From Herbidospora galbida (GTDB taxonomy: Bacteria > Actinomycetota > Actinomycetes > Streptosporangiales > Streptosporangiaceae): a stretch of DNA of 64,000 bases. A program made the translations under genes and the position numbers. The notes below the pieces were generated by a model, which made no database searches, was not told where the DNA came from, and saw only the letters and a list, made by a program, of their open reading frames with translations. This document shows positions 1 through 8,123 of this stretch, one piece after another. The stretch's first letter is position 1. Every line of letters starts with the position of its first letter. Location of the stretch: the NCBI RefSeq assembly GCF_005233835.1, contig NZ_SZQA01000002.1, forward strand, positions 310,001 through 374,000, in the 5' to 3' direction.

Positions 1-1
1 G

Positions 2-331
2 CTGGTCTCCGGCCAGGCCGGTGCGCTGTGCACCGGCCACGCCGGAGACGAACTCTGCGGCGAGACCTTCGCCGACGCGGGCCGCGAGGTCCCGGTGGCG
101 TCTTTGGCGGCCCGCTTCGCCGCCAAGGAGGCGGTCGCGAAGTCCCTGGGCGGCCCGCCGGGCCTGGCCCACCGCGAGGCCGAGGTCGTCGTCGGCGACC
201 ACGGCCGGCCGATGCTCATGGTCAGCGGGCGGGCCGAGGAGATCGCGGGAGAACTGGGCGTGCGCCGATGGCACCTGTCGTTGAGCCACGACGGCGGCTT
301 CGCGGTCGCCTACGTGATCGCCGAAGGCTGA
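2..331 (+). CDS. acpS: Holo-[acyl-carrier-protein] synthase, 3' part (5' end outside window)
   Basis: AcpS moves the 4'-phosphopantetheine arm of CoA onto a serine of acyl carrier protein, activating it for fatty-acid synthesis in the cytoplasm. The frame is open from the left edge to TGA at 329-331, giving 109 visible codons; the N-terminal Asp-containing strand lies outside. The family motif AARFAAKEAVAK is present, holding the Glu and Lys that bind Mg and CoA, and the C-terminal WHLSLSHDGGFAVA strand is also present. Its neighbours nnr and alr follow in the usual actinobacterial order. The assignment rests on these two motifs and on position. The start cannot be judged. Confidence 0.85.
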   Translation: MVSGQAGALCTGHAGDELCGETFADAGREVPVASLAARFAAKEAVAKSLGGPPGLAHREAEVVVGDHGRPMLMVSGRAEEIAGELGVRRWHLSLSHDGGFAVAYVIAEG

Positions 332-461
332 TCGGCCCCCCGCCGTCGACGGGTTCTGCTCCGTTACGGCTCCGCCCACCCCGGCACTGACCGCCGCCCC
401 GGCCGGCAGGCGGCCGACCAGCGCTCCTCGGCCGCCGAGGCGAAGCGCCGCGACGGCGGGA

Positions 462-467
462 TAGCGT
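462..467 (+). promoter_or_regulatory. -10 element (TAGCGT) for a probable leaderless nnr transcript
   Basis: TAGCGT fits the actinobacterial TANNNT -10 pattern and ends 7 nt before the nnr ATG at 475. There is no purine-rich ribosome site in between, so transcription would start at or next to the start codon. No clear -35 is visible. This is inference from spacing. Confidence 0.4.
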
Positions 468-474
468 CGTCACT

Positions 475-1935
475 ATGTGGACTGCTTTCACCAGCGATCA
501 GGTCAGGCAGGCCGAGCACGCTCTGATGGCCCTCGTGCCCGACGGCGAGCTCATGCAGCGGGCCGCCGCCGGCCTGGCCGCCGTCTGTGCGCGGCTGCTG
601 CCCGGTGTCTACGGGTCCCGGGTCGTCCTGCTCGTCGGAGGCGGGGACAACGGCGGAGACACGCTCTACGCCGGGGCACGGCTCGCCGCGCGGGGGGCCC
701 GTGTCGAGGCGGTGCTCGCGGGGAGCAGGACCCATGAGGGCGGGCTGGAGGCGCTCAAGCGGGCCGGCGGGCGGGTGATCGAGGCGGGCGAGGTCGGCGC
801 GCCCGACCTGATCCTCGACGGGCTGCTCGGCATCGGCGGTAAGGGCGGCCTGCGGGAGCCCTATGCCACGCTCGCCCGGATCGCCGCCGAGTCGGGGGCC
901 CTGGTGGTGGCGGTCGACGTACCGAGCGGGGTGGACTCCAGCACCGGCGAGGTGGCGGGGGAGGCCGTGAAGGCGCAGGTCACCGTCACGTTCGGGGCCC
1001 GGAAGGCCGGGTTGCTCGTCGACCCGGGGGCCGAGCGGGCCGGGATCGTCGAACTGGTCGACATCGGGCTGACGGCCCACCTGCCCGAGCCGGAGATCAC
1101 CGCGCTGACCGCCGCGGACGTGGCCGGGCTGCTGCCGGTGCCGGGGATCGAGTCGGACAAGTACCGGCGGGGCGTCGTCGGGGTCCTGGCGGGGAGCGAC
1201 CGGTTCGCGGGGGCGGCCGTGCTCGCCGTCGGCGGGGCCGTCAGGGCAGGGGCGGGGATGGTCCGGTTCGCCGGGCCGGAGGACGCCGTCCACCAGGTCA
1301 GGGCCCGGTGGCCCGAGGCGGTCACGACCCTGCTGAAGGAGGACCCGGTCGAGGAGGTCGGGCGGGTCCAGGCCTGGGTGCTCGGGCCCGGCATGGGGAC
1401 CGACGAGCGGGCCCGGCGGATCGCCGCCGAGGTGCTCGGCACCGACCTGCCGGTGATCGTGGACGCCGACGCGCTCACCATCGTCTCCAAGAACCCCAAG
1501 CTGCTGCACCGCCAGGCTCCCACGCTGATCACTCCGCACGCCGGTGAGCTGGGCAGGCTCCTGGGCGTCGACCCGAAGGACATCGAGGCCCGACGGATCG
1601 AGCACGTCCGCAGGGCGGTCGAGGAGCTCCAGGTGACCGTGCTGCTCAAGGGCTCGACCACGGTGGTCGCCGAACAGGGCCGGCCGGTCAGGGTGAACAC
1701 GACCGGGACCTCCTGGCTGGCCACGGCGGGGACCGGCGACGTCCTGTCGGGCATCTCGGGGACGCTGCTGGCCGCCGGGCTGGCCCCCTACGACGCCGGC
1801 AGCGTGGCCGCTTTTCTCCACGGCCTGGCCGCCCGGAAGGCCGCCGAGGGCGCGCCGATCGCCGCACTCGATGTGGCCGTCTCGTTGCCGGATGTGATCC
1901 GGCACCTCCGGACGGCTGCAAATATGGATGCATGA
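475..1935 (+). CDS. nnr: Bifunctional NAD(P)H-hydrate epimerase / ADP-dependent dehydratase
   Basis: A metabolite-repair enzyme of 486 aa. The N-terminal half (about 1-215, YjeF_N fold) epimerises R- and S-NAD(P)HX; the C-terminal half (about 225-486, ribokinase-like) dehydrates S-NAD(P)HX back to NAD(P)H using ADP. The N-terminal nucleotide loop VGGGDNGGDTLYAG is present. The C-terminal half carries the catalytic TAGTGDVLSG motif and the ITPHAGELGRLL stretch typical of NnrD. The length matches the fused family. ATG 475 is chosen because a -10 element lies just upstream. The 3' end overlaps alr by 4 bp (ATGA), so the two are probably cotranscribed and translationally coupled. Confidence 0.93.
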   Translation: MWTAFTSDQVRQAEHALMALVPDGELMQRAAAGLAAVCARLLPGVYGSRVVLLVGGGDNGGDTLYAGARLAARGARVEAVLAGSRTHEGGLEALKRAGGRVIEAGEVGAPDLILDGLLGIGGKGGLREPYATLARIAAESGALVVAVDVPSGVDSSTGEVAGEAVKAQVTVTFGARKAGLLVDPGAERAGIVELVDIGLTAHLPEPEITALTAADVAGLLPVPGIESDKYRRGVVGVLAGSDRFAGAAVLAVGGAVRAGAGMVRFAGPEDAVHQVRARWPEAVTTLLKEDPVEEVGRVQAWVLGPGMGTDERARRIAAEVLGTDLPVIVDADALTIVSKNPKLLHRQAPTLITPHAGELGRLLGVDPKDIEARRIEHVRRAVEELQVTVLLKGSTTVVAEQGRPVRVNTTGTSWLATAGTGDVLSGISGTLLAAGLAPYDAGSVAAFLHGLAARKAAEGAPIAALDVAVSLPDVIRHLRTAANMDA

Positions 1936-3059
1936 GCAGCAGCTTCGTCACTCCTGCCGAGGCCAGGGTCGACCTTTCGGCCATCCGTCACAACGCCGCC
2001 CTCCTCAAGGAGGCCGCCGGCGGGGCCGAGATGATGGCGGCCGTCAAGGCCGACGCCTACGGCCACGGCCTGGTGCCGAGCGCGCGGGCGGCCCTGGAGG
2101 GCGGGGCGACCGGGCTGGGCGTCGCCACGGTCCGCGAGGCCGTCGCGCTCAGAGACGCCGGGATCACGGCGCCGGTGCTGGCCTGGCTGATCCCGCCGGG
2201 GGAGCCGCTCGACGAGGCCGTGGCCAAGGGCGTCGACCTGTCGGCCGGAGCGCCGTGGCTGGTCGACGAGATCGCGGCCGCGGTGCGGCGTACCGGAAGA
2301 ACGGTGAACGTCCACCTCAAGGTCGACACGGGCATCTCCCGGGGCGGGGCCACCGCCGAGGCGTGGCCCGACCTGGTCGACGCGGCGCTGAAGGCCCAGG
2401 CCGAGGGCGTGATCGTGGTCGACGGGGTCTGGTCGCACTTCGCCTGCGCCGACATCCCCGGTCACCCGTCCATCGACCGGCAGCTGGCCGCCTTCGACGA
2501 GGCGGCCGGGATCCTGCCGGGCGTCCGGCGGCACATCGCCAACTCGGCCGCCCTCCTCACGCTGCCGCAGGCCCGCTACGACCTGGTCAGGCCCGGCATC
2601 GCCCTCTACGGGCTGAGCCCGATCCCCGAGATGGGCGACTTCGGCCTGCGGCCCGCGATGACCCTCACCGCCAGGCTCGCCCTGGTCAAGAGGGTCCCTA
2701 AGGGCACGGGCGTCTCCTACGGCCACCTCTACACCACCGACAGAGAGACCACGCTTGGCCTGGTTCCGCTCGGGTACGCGGACGGAATCATGCGAAACGC
2801 CACCAACCGTGCCCAAGTCCTCGTCAACGACCAACGCTTCACCATCGCCGGACGCGTCTGCATGGATCAGTTCACCATCGACCTGGGCGACCACCCCGCC
2901 ACAGAAGGGGACGAAGTTGTCCTTTTCGGCCCAGGCGATAGAAATGAACCCACATGTCAGGAATGGGCTGATTCCCTCGGCACGATCACTCATGAGATCG
3001 TGACCAGGATCGGCACCCGGGTGCCACGTGTGCACGTGCGGCAAGGAGATCGGGAATGA
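1932..3059 (+). CDS. alr: Alanine racemase
   Basis: A PLP enzyme that interconverts L- and D-alanine and supplies D-Ala for peptidoglycan. It has 375 aa, normal for the family. The PLP lysine is K39 in AAVKADAYGHG near the N-terminus of the TIM barrel. The C-terminal beta domain contains the catalytic tyrosine motif GVSYGHLY and the substrate-loop stretch VCMDQFTIDLG. It begins inside the end of nnr (4-bp overlap) and its own stop overlaps the next gene by 4 bp. This packing and the neighbourhood (acpS, nnr, tsaE) match the standard actinobacterial alr locus. Confidence 0.96.
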   Translation: MSSSFVTPAEARVDLSAIRHNAALLKEAAGGAEMMAAVKADAYGHGLVPSARAALEGGATGLGVATVREAVALRDAGITAPVLAWLIPPGEPLDEAVAKGVDLSAGAPWLVDEIAAAVRRTGRTVNVHLKVDTGISRGGATAEAWPDLVDAALKAQAEGVIVVDGVWSHFACADIPGHPSIDRQLAAFDEAAGILPGVRRHIANSAALLTLPQARYDLVRPGIALYGLSPIPEMGDFGLRPAMTLTARLALVKRVPKGTGVSYGHLYTTDRETTLGLVPLGYADGIMRNATNRAQVLVNDQRFTIAGRVCMDQFTIDLGDHPATEGDEVVLFGPGDRNEPTCQEWADSLGTITHEIVTRIGTRVPRVHVRQGDRE

Positions 3060-4108
3060 CAGTACGGCGCACAGCCGGCATCGCGGGGATCGTGGTCGGC
3101 GCGGCCTCCGCGGGGGTGGCGGTGGCCGCCCTGGCCAAGCGCTACGCCGTGGGCCGCATCCGGCTCCGGCCCGACCTGGAGGCCAGCGAACCCTTCGGTG
3201 AACTCCACGGCACGACCGCCCGGGTCGTCACCTCCGACAACCTCACCCTCGCCGCCGAGGTCGACGGGCCGCCCGACGCCCCGCTGACCGTCGTGCTCTG
3301 CCACGGCTACTGCCTGACCTCCGACTCCTGGCACTACCAGTGGCGGCTGCTGCGCGAGAAGTACCGCGTGGTCGTCTGGGACCAGCGCTGCCACGGCCTG
3401 TCGGAGCGGGTGCTCGACGTCGACCAGTCGATCGACCGGCTTGGCGAGGACCTCGCCCAGGTGATCGACGACCTGGTGCCGGGGCCGTGCGTGCTGGTCG
3501 GCCACTCGATGGGCGGCATGACGATCATGGCGCTGGCCGACCGCCGGCCCGAGCTGTTCGGCGACAAGATCAAGGGGGTCGCGCTCATCTCGACCTCCGC
3601 GGGCAAGCTGGCCGAGCTCAGCCTCGGCATGCCCGCTCTGGTGGCCAAGCTGGTCCACAAGGCCACTCCCACCGCCGTCGCCGTGATGAAGAAGAAGGCG
3701 GCGCTGGTCGATCGGGGGCGGCAGGCCGGGAACGACATCTCGTTCCTGCTGCTGCGCCATCTCGGGTTCGGCGACTCCAGCCGGGTCAGTCCGACCCTGG
3801 TCGACTTCGCCGAGTCGATGATCCGGGCCACGCCCGCCGACGTGATCGCCGGTTTCTACCCGGCGCTCATGTCACATGACAAGCTGAAGGCGCTCGACGT
3901 GCTGAACAAGGTGCCCACGTCGATCATCGTCGGCGACCGCGACTGGCTGACCCCGCCCGAGCACAGCAGGGCGATCGCGGCGGCCGTGCCGACGGCGACG
4001 CTGACCATGGTGACCGACAGTTCCCACCTGGTGCAGCTCGAGTGTCCGGGAATCGTGAACGATGCCCTGATCGACCTGATCGAACGGGCGGAACGGGGGG
4101 ACAGGTGA
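3056..4108 (+). CDS. Alpha/beta-fold hydrolase, membrane-anchored
   Basis: A 350-aa alpha/beta hydrolase. The nucleophile elbow is VGHSMGG with Ser151; the oxyanion loop is LCHGYCLTSD; the acid and His candidates lie in VGDRDWLTPPEHS and DSSHLVQLE near the C-terminus. Residues about 5-28 form a hydrophobic, Gly/Ala-rich segment after a basic start, which looks like a single membrane anchor rather than a cleaved signal. The gene sits between alr and tsaE, joined to both by 4-bp overlaps. A hydrolase of this type is commonly found at this spot in actinomycetes. Its substrate is unknown; esterase or lipase activity is the general expectation. Confidence 0.85.
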   Translation: MTVRRTAGIAGIVVGAASAGVAVAALAKRYAVGRIRLRPDLEASEPFGELHGTTARVVTSDNLTLAAEVDGPPDAPLTVVLCHGYCLTSDSWHYQWRLLREKYRVVVWDQRCHGLSERVLDVDQSIDRLGEDLAQVIDDLVPGPCVLVGHSMGGMTIMALADRRPELFGDKIKGVALISTSAGKLAELSLGMPALVAKLVHKATPTAVAVMKKKAALVDRGRQAGNDISFLLLRHLGFGDSSRVSPTLVDFAESMIRATPADVIAGFYPALMSHDKLKALDVLNKVPTSIIVGDRDWLTPPEHSRAIAAAVPTATLTMVTDSSHLVQLECPGIVNDALIDLIERAERGDR

Positions 4109-4563
4109 AGGAGCCTGCGGCCACGGCCGAGGACATGCGCGCGCTCGGCGTGAAGATCGCCGGGCTGCTGCGGGCGGGCGATCTGGTCGTGCTGACCGGC
4201 CCGCTGGGAGCCGGGAAGACGACTCTCACCCAGGGGATAGGCGAGGGCCTGAAGGTGCGCGGCCCGATCACCTCTCCCACCTTCGTGATCGCCCGGGTGC
4301 ATCCGTCGCTGTCCGGGGGTCCGGCCCTCGTCCACGCCGACGCCTACCGCCTGGGCGGCACGCTGGAGGTCGACGACCTCGACCTCGACGCCTCGCTCGC
4401 CGACTCGGTCACCGTGGTCGAGTGGGGCGAGGGTCTCGTCGAGGGTCTGTCGGACGAGCGACTCGAGATCGTGATTGACCGGGACGACACCGATGAGAGT
4501 AGGTATGTCCTGCTACGGGGTGTTGGCAGTCGTTGGTCCGAAATTCCTGTAGGGACGATCTAG
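4105..4563 (+). CDS. tsaE: tRNA t6A biosynthesis ATPase TsaE
   Basis: A P-loop ATPase that works with TsaB and TsaD in forming N6-threonylcarbamoyladenosine at position 37 of ANN-decoding tRNAs. The Walker A motif GPLGAGKTTLTQG and the switch-like SPTFVIARVH and HADAYRLGG motifs are clear. The start is GTG 4105: it overlaps the upstream stop (GTGA) and has a strong purine run just upstream. An earlier in-frame ATG at 4042 would add 21 residues lying inside the hydrolase gene and is rejected. From GTG the protein is 152 aa, normal for the family. Confidence 0.93.
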   Translation: MKEPAATAEDMRALGVKIAGLLRAGDLVVLTGPLGAGKTTLTQGIGEGLKVRGPITSPTFVIARVHPSLSGGPALVHADAYRLGGTLEVDDLDLDASLADSVTVVEWGEGLVEGLSDERLEIVIDRDDTDESRYVLLRGVGSRWSEIPVGTI

Positions 4564-4680
4564 TACCGTCCCGCTTGGAGCCTTCCACACCGCCGCCGAT
4601 TCGTTAGAAAATGAAGATCTTTCCTCATGGATTGGCCTAGATTTTCTGGGTAATGGTCGGCGGTGGGAGGGGTGGGGCCG

Positions 4681-5316
4681 ATGAACGCGTTATCGAAGGC
4701 CGCTTTGGCCGGGGTGGTGCTGCTCGGGGTCGCCGGATGTTCCGCCGAGGCGGGCATCGTCCCCGAACCGTCCATCACGGTGACACCGCCGGTGCCGACG
4801 GTCACCGCGACCGTCCCGCCCCGGCAGGAGGTCCGGGTGGTGCTCAACCCCGACGAGATCCAGGGTGGGCAGTCCCGCAACGTCCGGATCACCGCCTACT
4901 GCCCGCCCGCGCTGCCGGGCACCAGCTACCAGGCCAGCGCCCATTCCGACGCGTTCACCGGGATCGTGAGCCTGCTGGCCCCCGCGGCCCAGACGCCCGC
5001 GCCGTCCGCGGCCCCCGCGCCCCGGCTGACCGGCGTGGCCGTGCTCAAGGCCAGCGCGAAGGCCGGCGGCTACCGCGTCGAGGTCCGCTGCTCGGCCACC
5101 AACGACATCGGCAACGCCCGCCTGCAGGTGCTCCGCAGCGGCAACACCGCCGACGAGACCCGCTTCCCGACCAAGGCGCCCGGCGCCGGGGGCGGCGGCA
5201 CGGCGGCCGGCGGTCCGGCCGACGAGTCGGGCATCCCGGTCACTCCGTTCGCCATCGGGCTGCTGGCGGCGGCCGGTCTCGGCATCGCGGTGGCCCGCAG
5301 GCGCGCCCGGGGCTGA
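4681..5316 (+). CDS. Lipoprotein with C-terminal membrane anchor, next to a sortase
   Basis: A 211-aa exported protein of unknown function. The N-terminus is a lipoprotein signal with lipobox LLGVAGC (Cys near residue 19). A Pro/Thr-rich linker follows, then a beta-rich region of about 90 residues with two cysteines. An Ala/Pro stretch and a Gly-rich linker come next. The C-terminus (TPFAIGLLAAAGLGIAVARRRARG) is a transmembrane helix plus positive tail, as in sortase substrates, but no LPXTG or LAXTG motif precedes it. ATG 4681 is chosen over GTG 4663 because a GGGAGGGG site sits just before it. The sortase gene starts 4 nt after its stop. The pair interrupts the tsaE-tsaB order. Confidence 0.75.
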   Translation: MNALSKAALAGVVLLGVAGCSAEAGIVPEPSITVTPPVPTVTATVPPRQEVRVVLNPDEIQGGQSRNVRITAYCPPALPGTSYQASAHSDAFTGIVSLLAPAAQTPAPSAAPAPRLTGVAVLKASAKAGGYRVEVRCSATNDIGNARLQVLRSGNTADETRFPTKAPGAGGGGTAAGGPADESGIPVTPFAIGLLAAAGLGIAVARRRARG

Positions 5317-5320
5317 CGCC

Positions 5321-5860
5321 TTGGCCGTCTCCACCCGGATGGTCGTCGCGGCGATCGTCTCGGGGTTCGTCCTGTTCGCGATGACCAAGCCCGACACGGC
5401 CGAGGTCGAGGGCGCGCGCAGCAGCGCGGTGCCCGAACGCATCGACATCCCCGTGCTGCAGATGAAGGCACCGCTGATCAAGCTCGGCCTCACCGGCGAC
5501 GGGGAGGTCGAGCTGCCGCCGTACGAGAAACCGAAGATCGCCGGGTGGTACGAGGGCAGCTCCGTCCCCGGCGACAAGGGCGCGGCCGTGATCATCGGGC
5601 ACGTCGACACCAAGACCGCGCCCGCCGTCTTCTACCGGCTCCGGGAGCTGAAGAAGGGCGCGGCCGTCAAGGTCGTCAGGTCTGACGGGAAGACGGTCGC
5701 CTACAAGGTCGACGCGATCGAGCAGATCCCCAAGCACGCGTTCCCCGCCGAGAAGGTCTACCTCGGCGAGGGCCTGCGCCTGATCACCTGCGGGGGCCAG
5801 TTCGACTGGGACGCCCACGAGTACAAGGACAACGTCATCGTGTACGCATCCCGCGCCTGA
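5321..5860 (+). CDS. Class F-like sortase
   Basis: A membrane-anchored transpeptidase or hydrolase of the sortase fold, 179 aa. One N-terminal transmembrane helix (about 8-22) is followed by the extracellular catalytic domain with IDIPVLQ, the catalytic histidine H94 in IIGHVDT, and the catalytic cysteine C157 in LITCGGQFD. The usual third residue, an arginine near the C-terminus, is not obvious; K169 stands in YKDNVIV. The start is TTG 5321 or ATG 5339; the first is given because it is closest to the preceding stop. It lies directly after a lipoprotein with a C-terminal anchor, its likely partner. The actinobacterial class F substrate signal is poorly defined. Confidence 0.85.
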   Translation: MAVSTRMVVAAIVSGFVLFAMTKPDTAEVEGARSSAVPERIDIPVLQMKAPLIKLGLTGDGEVELPPYEKPKIAGWYEGSSVPGDKGAAVIIGHVDTKTAPAVFYRLRELKKGAAVKVVRSDGKTVAYKVDAIEQIPKHAFPAEKVYLGEGLRLITCGGQFDWDAHEYKDNVIVYASRA

Positions 5861-5878
5861 GCACACGCCCTGTAGGGC

Positions 5879-5884
5879 TAGGCT
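5879..5884 (+). promoter_or_regulatory. -10 element (TAGGCT) for a probable leaderless tsaB transcript
   Basis: TAGGCT fits TANNNT and ends 8 nt before the GTG at 5893, with no ribosome site between. If real, tsaB-rimI-tsaD can be transcribed independently of the sortase gene. Confidence 0.3.
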
Positions 5885-5892
5885 TGCTTTTT

Positions 5893-6594
5893 GTGCTGGT
5901 CCTGGCCTTCGACACGGCGACCCCTGCCGTGACCGCCGCGGTGCACGACGGAACACGCGTGCTGGCGGAATCCACCACCATCGACGCCCGGCGCCACGGG
6001 GAATTGCTCGCGCCGGCGATCGAGACCGTCCTGCGCGAGGCGGGCGTGACCGTCCACGACGTCACCGCCGTCGTCGCAGGGGCCGGTCCCGGGCCCTACA
6101 CCGGGCTGCGGGTCGGCCTGATCACGGCGCGGGCGCTGTCGACGACGCTCGGGGTGCCCGCCTACGGCATCTGCACCCTCGACGCCATCGCCTACGCCGC
6201 CGACGTGCCCGGCCCGTTCACGGTGATCACCGACGCGCGCCGCAAGGAACTCTTCTGGGCGACCTACGCCGACGGCTCGACCCGGCTCGACGGCCCCCGG
6301 GTCGACAAGCCGGCCGACGTGCCCGCGCAGGGCACGGTCGTGGGCGCCCGGCTCTACCTCGACGGAGTGACCGGCCCCGAACACCCGTCGGCCGGCTCGC
6401 TGGCCGCGCTGGCCGCCGTCGAGCTGGCCCGGTTGTCGCCCGAGGAGGCCGCCGCGGCGGCCAAGCTGCCCGAGGGGCGCATCGACTCGGTCGAGGCCGC
6501 CCAGAACCGGGCGATTCTCGGCCCGCCCGTGCCGATCTACCTGCGGCGGCCCGACGCGCAGATCCCGGGGGCGCCCAAGAAGGTGACGGCGTGA
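5893..6594 (+). CDS. tsaB: tRNA t6A biosynthesis protein TsaB
   Basis: An inactive ASKHA-fold homologue of TsaD that dimerises with it to build the t6A synthase. The N-terminus LVLAFDTATPAVTAAV and the segment GAGPGPYTGLRVGLITAR are the family hallmarks. From GTG 5893 the protein is 233 aa. TTG 5884 is an alternative that adds three residues. The stop overlaps rimI by 4 bp (GTGA). It forms an operon with rimI and tsaD, and TsaE is encoded 1.3 kb upstream across the sortase pair. Confidence 0.93.
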   Translation: MLVLAFDTATPAVTAAVHDGTRVLAESTTIDARRHGELLAPAIETVLREAGVTVHDVTAVVAGAGPGPYTGLRVGLITARALSTTLGVPAYGICTLDAIAYAADVPGPFTVITDARRKELFWATYADGSTRLDGPRVDKPADVPAQGTVVGARLYLDGVTGPEHPSAGSLAALAAVELARLSPEEAAAAAKLPEGRIDSVEAAQNRAILGPPVPIYLRRPDAQIPGAPKKVTA

Positions 6595-7046
6595 GCGTCG
6601 TGACGCTGCGCGGCATGGGCGTCGACGACCTGCCGGCCGTCATGGAGCTCGAACGCGCCACCTTCCCGGCCGACGCGTGGAGCGAGCGCATGATGCTCGG
6701 CGAGCTCGCCGACCAGCCCCGCACCCGCCACTACATCGTGGCCGAGCGCGACGGCCGGATCGTCGGCTACGCCGGCCTGGCGGTGGCGGGCGACCAGGGC
6801 GACGTGCAGACCATCGCGGTCCTCGCCGAACACCGGCGGGCCGGGGTCGGCGCCCTGATGCTCAACGCCCTGCTCGACGAGGCCGGCCGCAGGGGGGCCT
6901 CCGCGGTCTTCCTCGAGGTCCGGGCCGACAACGCGCCCGCCCAGGCCATGTACGAACGGTTCGGCTTCCAGCAGCTCGGCCTCCGGCGGGGCTACTACGA
7001 CGACGGAACCGACGCGATCACGATGGTGAGGAAACTCGATGGCTGA
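6591..7046 (+). CDS. rimI: Ribosomal-protein-alanine N-acetyltransferase RimI
   Basis: A GNAT-fold N-acetyltransferase of 151 aa that acetylates the N-terminal Ala of ribosomal protein S18, probably with other targets. The acetyl-CoA motif appears as [23 protein letters not shown] with the Q/R-x-x-G-x-G/A loop. The C-terminal [20 protein letters not shown] stretch is characteristic of RimI. The GTG start overlaps the tsaB stop, and the 3' end overlaps tsaD by 8 bp, so all three are translated from one mRNA. Confidence 0.93.
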   Translation: MSVVTLRGMGVDDLPAVMELERATFPADAWSERMMLGELADQPRTRHYIVAERDGRIVGYAGLAVAGDQGDVQTIAVLAEHRRAGVGALMLNALLDEAGRRGASAVFLEVRADNAPAQAMYERFGFQQLGLRRGYYDDGTDAITMVRKLDG

Positions 7047-8061
7047 CGAGCCGATCGTCCTGGGAATCGAGACGTCCTGCGATGAGACGGGCGTCGGCAT
7101 CGTGCGCGGCCACACCCTGCTGGCCGACACGATCGCCTCCAGCATGGACGAACACGCCCGCTTCGGCGGAGTCGTCCCCGAGGTGGCCTCCCGCGCCCAC
7201 CTCGACGCGATGGCCCCCACGGTCGACAGCGCCCTGGCCAAGGCGGGCCTGAAGTTCTCCGACATCGACGCCATCGCCGTCACGGCGGGGCCCGGCCTGG
7301 CCGGCGCGCTGCTGGTCGGCGTGGCCGCCGCCAAGGCCTACTCGGTCGGCCTCGGCGTCCCCCTCTACGGCGTCAACCACCTCGCCGCCCACGTGGCGGT
7401 CGACCAGCTCGAACACGGCCCGCTGCCCGAGCCGTGCATGGCCCTGCTGGTGTCGGGCGGCCACTCCTCGCTGCTGCTGGTGCCCGACGTCACCCGGGAA
7501 GTGATCTCACTCGGGTCGACCGTCGACGACGCCGCCGGCGAGGCGTTCGACAAGGTCGCGCGGGTGCTGGGCCTGCCGTTCCCCGGCGGGCCCCACATCG
7601 ACCGGGCCGCCCGCGAGGGGCGCGGCGACGCGATCCCGTTCCCCCGGGGCAAGGTCGACGACGGAACGCTCGACTTCTCGTTCTCCGGCCTGAAGACGGC
7701 CGTGGCCCGCTATGTGGAGAAGCAGGGCGACTCCGTGTCGGTCTCCGACGTGGCGGCCTCGTTCCAGGAGGCCGTGGTCGACGTGCTGACCAGGAAGGCG
7801 CTCCAGGCGTGCCGCGCGCACGGCGTGGAAGACCTGCTGATCGGCGGCGGCGTGGCGGCCAACTCGCGGCTGCGGGCGCTGGCCCAGGAGCGGTGCGACG
7901 CGGCCGGGGTCCGGCTGCGGGTGCCCCGGCCGGGGCTGTGCACCGACAACGGGGCGATGGTCGCGGCGCTGGGGTCCAACCTGGTCGCGGCCGGGGCGGC
8001 GCCCTCGCTGCTCGATATCCCGGCCGACTCGTCGATGCCCATCACGACCGTCAGCGTCTGA
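7039..8061 (+). CDS. tsaD: tRNA N6-adenosine threonylcarbamoyltransferase TsaD
   Basis: The catalytic subunit of t6A synthesis, transferring threonylcarbamoyl from its AMP adduct to A37. It has 340 aa, as expected. The N-terminus [14 protein letters not shown] is diagnostic. The metal-binding histidines are in the HLAAH motif (NHLAAHVAV), and the ATP-binding motifs [11 protein letters not shown] and [12 protein letters not shown] are intact. It is the last gene of the forward run; a strong hairpin terminator follows at 8076. Confidence 0.97.
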   Translation: MADEPIVLGIETSCDETGVGIVRGHTLLADTIASSMDEHARFGGVVPEVASRAHLDAMAPTVDSALAKAGLKFSDIDAIAVTAGPGLAGALLVGVAAAKAYSVGLGVPLYGVNHLAAHVAVDQLEHGPLPEPCMALLVSGGHSSLLLVPDVTREVISLGSTVDDAAGEAFDKVARVLGLPFPGGPHIDRAAREGRGDAIPFPRGKVDDGTLDFSFSGLKTAVARYVEKQGDSVSVSDVAASFQEAVVDVLTRKALQACRAHGVEDLLIGGGVAANSRLRALAQERCDAAGVRLRVPRPGLCTDNGAMVAALGSNLVAAGAAPSLLDIPADSSMPITTVSV

Positions 8062-8075
8062 ACGTACAGAAACGG

Positions 8076-8108
8076 AAAGGGCCGGCCACCGAAGTGGCCC
8101 GGCCCTTT
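8076..8108. terminator. Intrinsic terminator between tsaD and the convergent coiled-coil gene
   Basis: Arms 8076-8089 (AAAGGGCCGGCCAC) and 8094-8108 (GTGGCCCGGCCCTTT) pair with one bulged base around a CGAA tetraloop. The T-run on one side and A-run on the other let it serve both convergent genes. Confidence 0.85.
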
Positions 8109-8123
8109 CTCGTGTGTGGAGGT

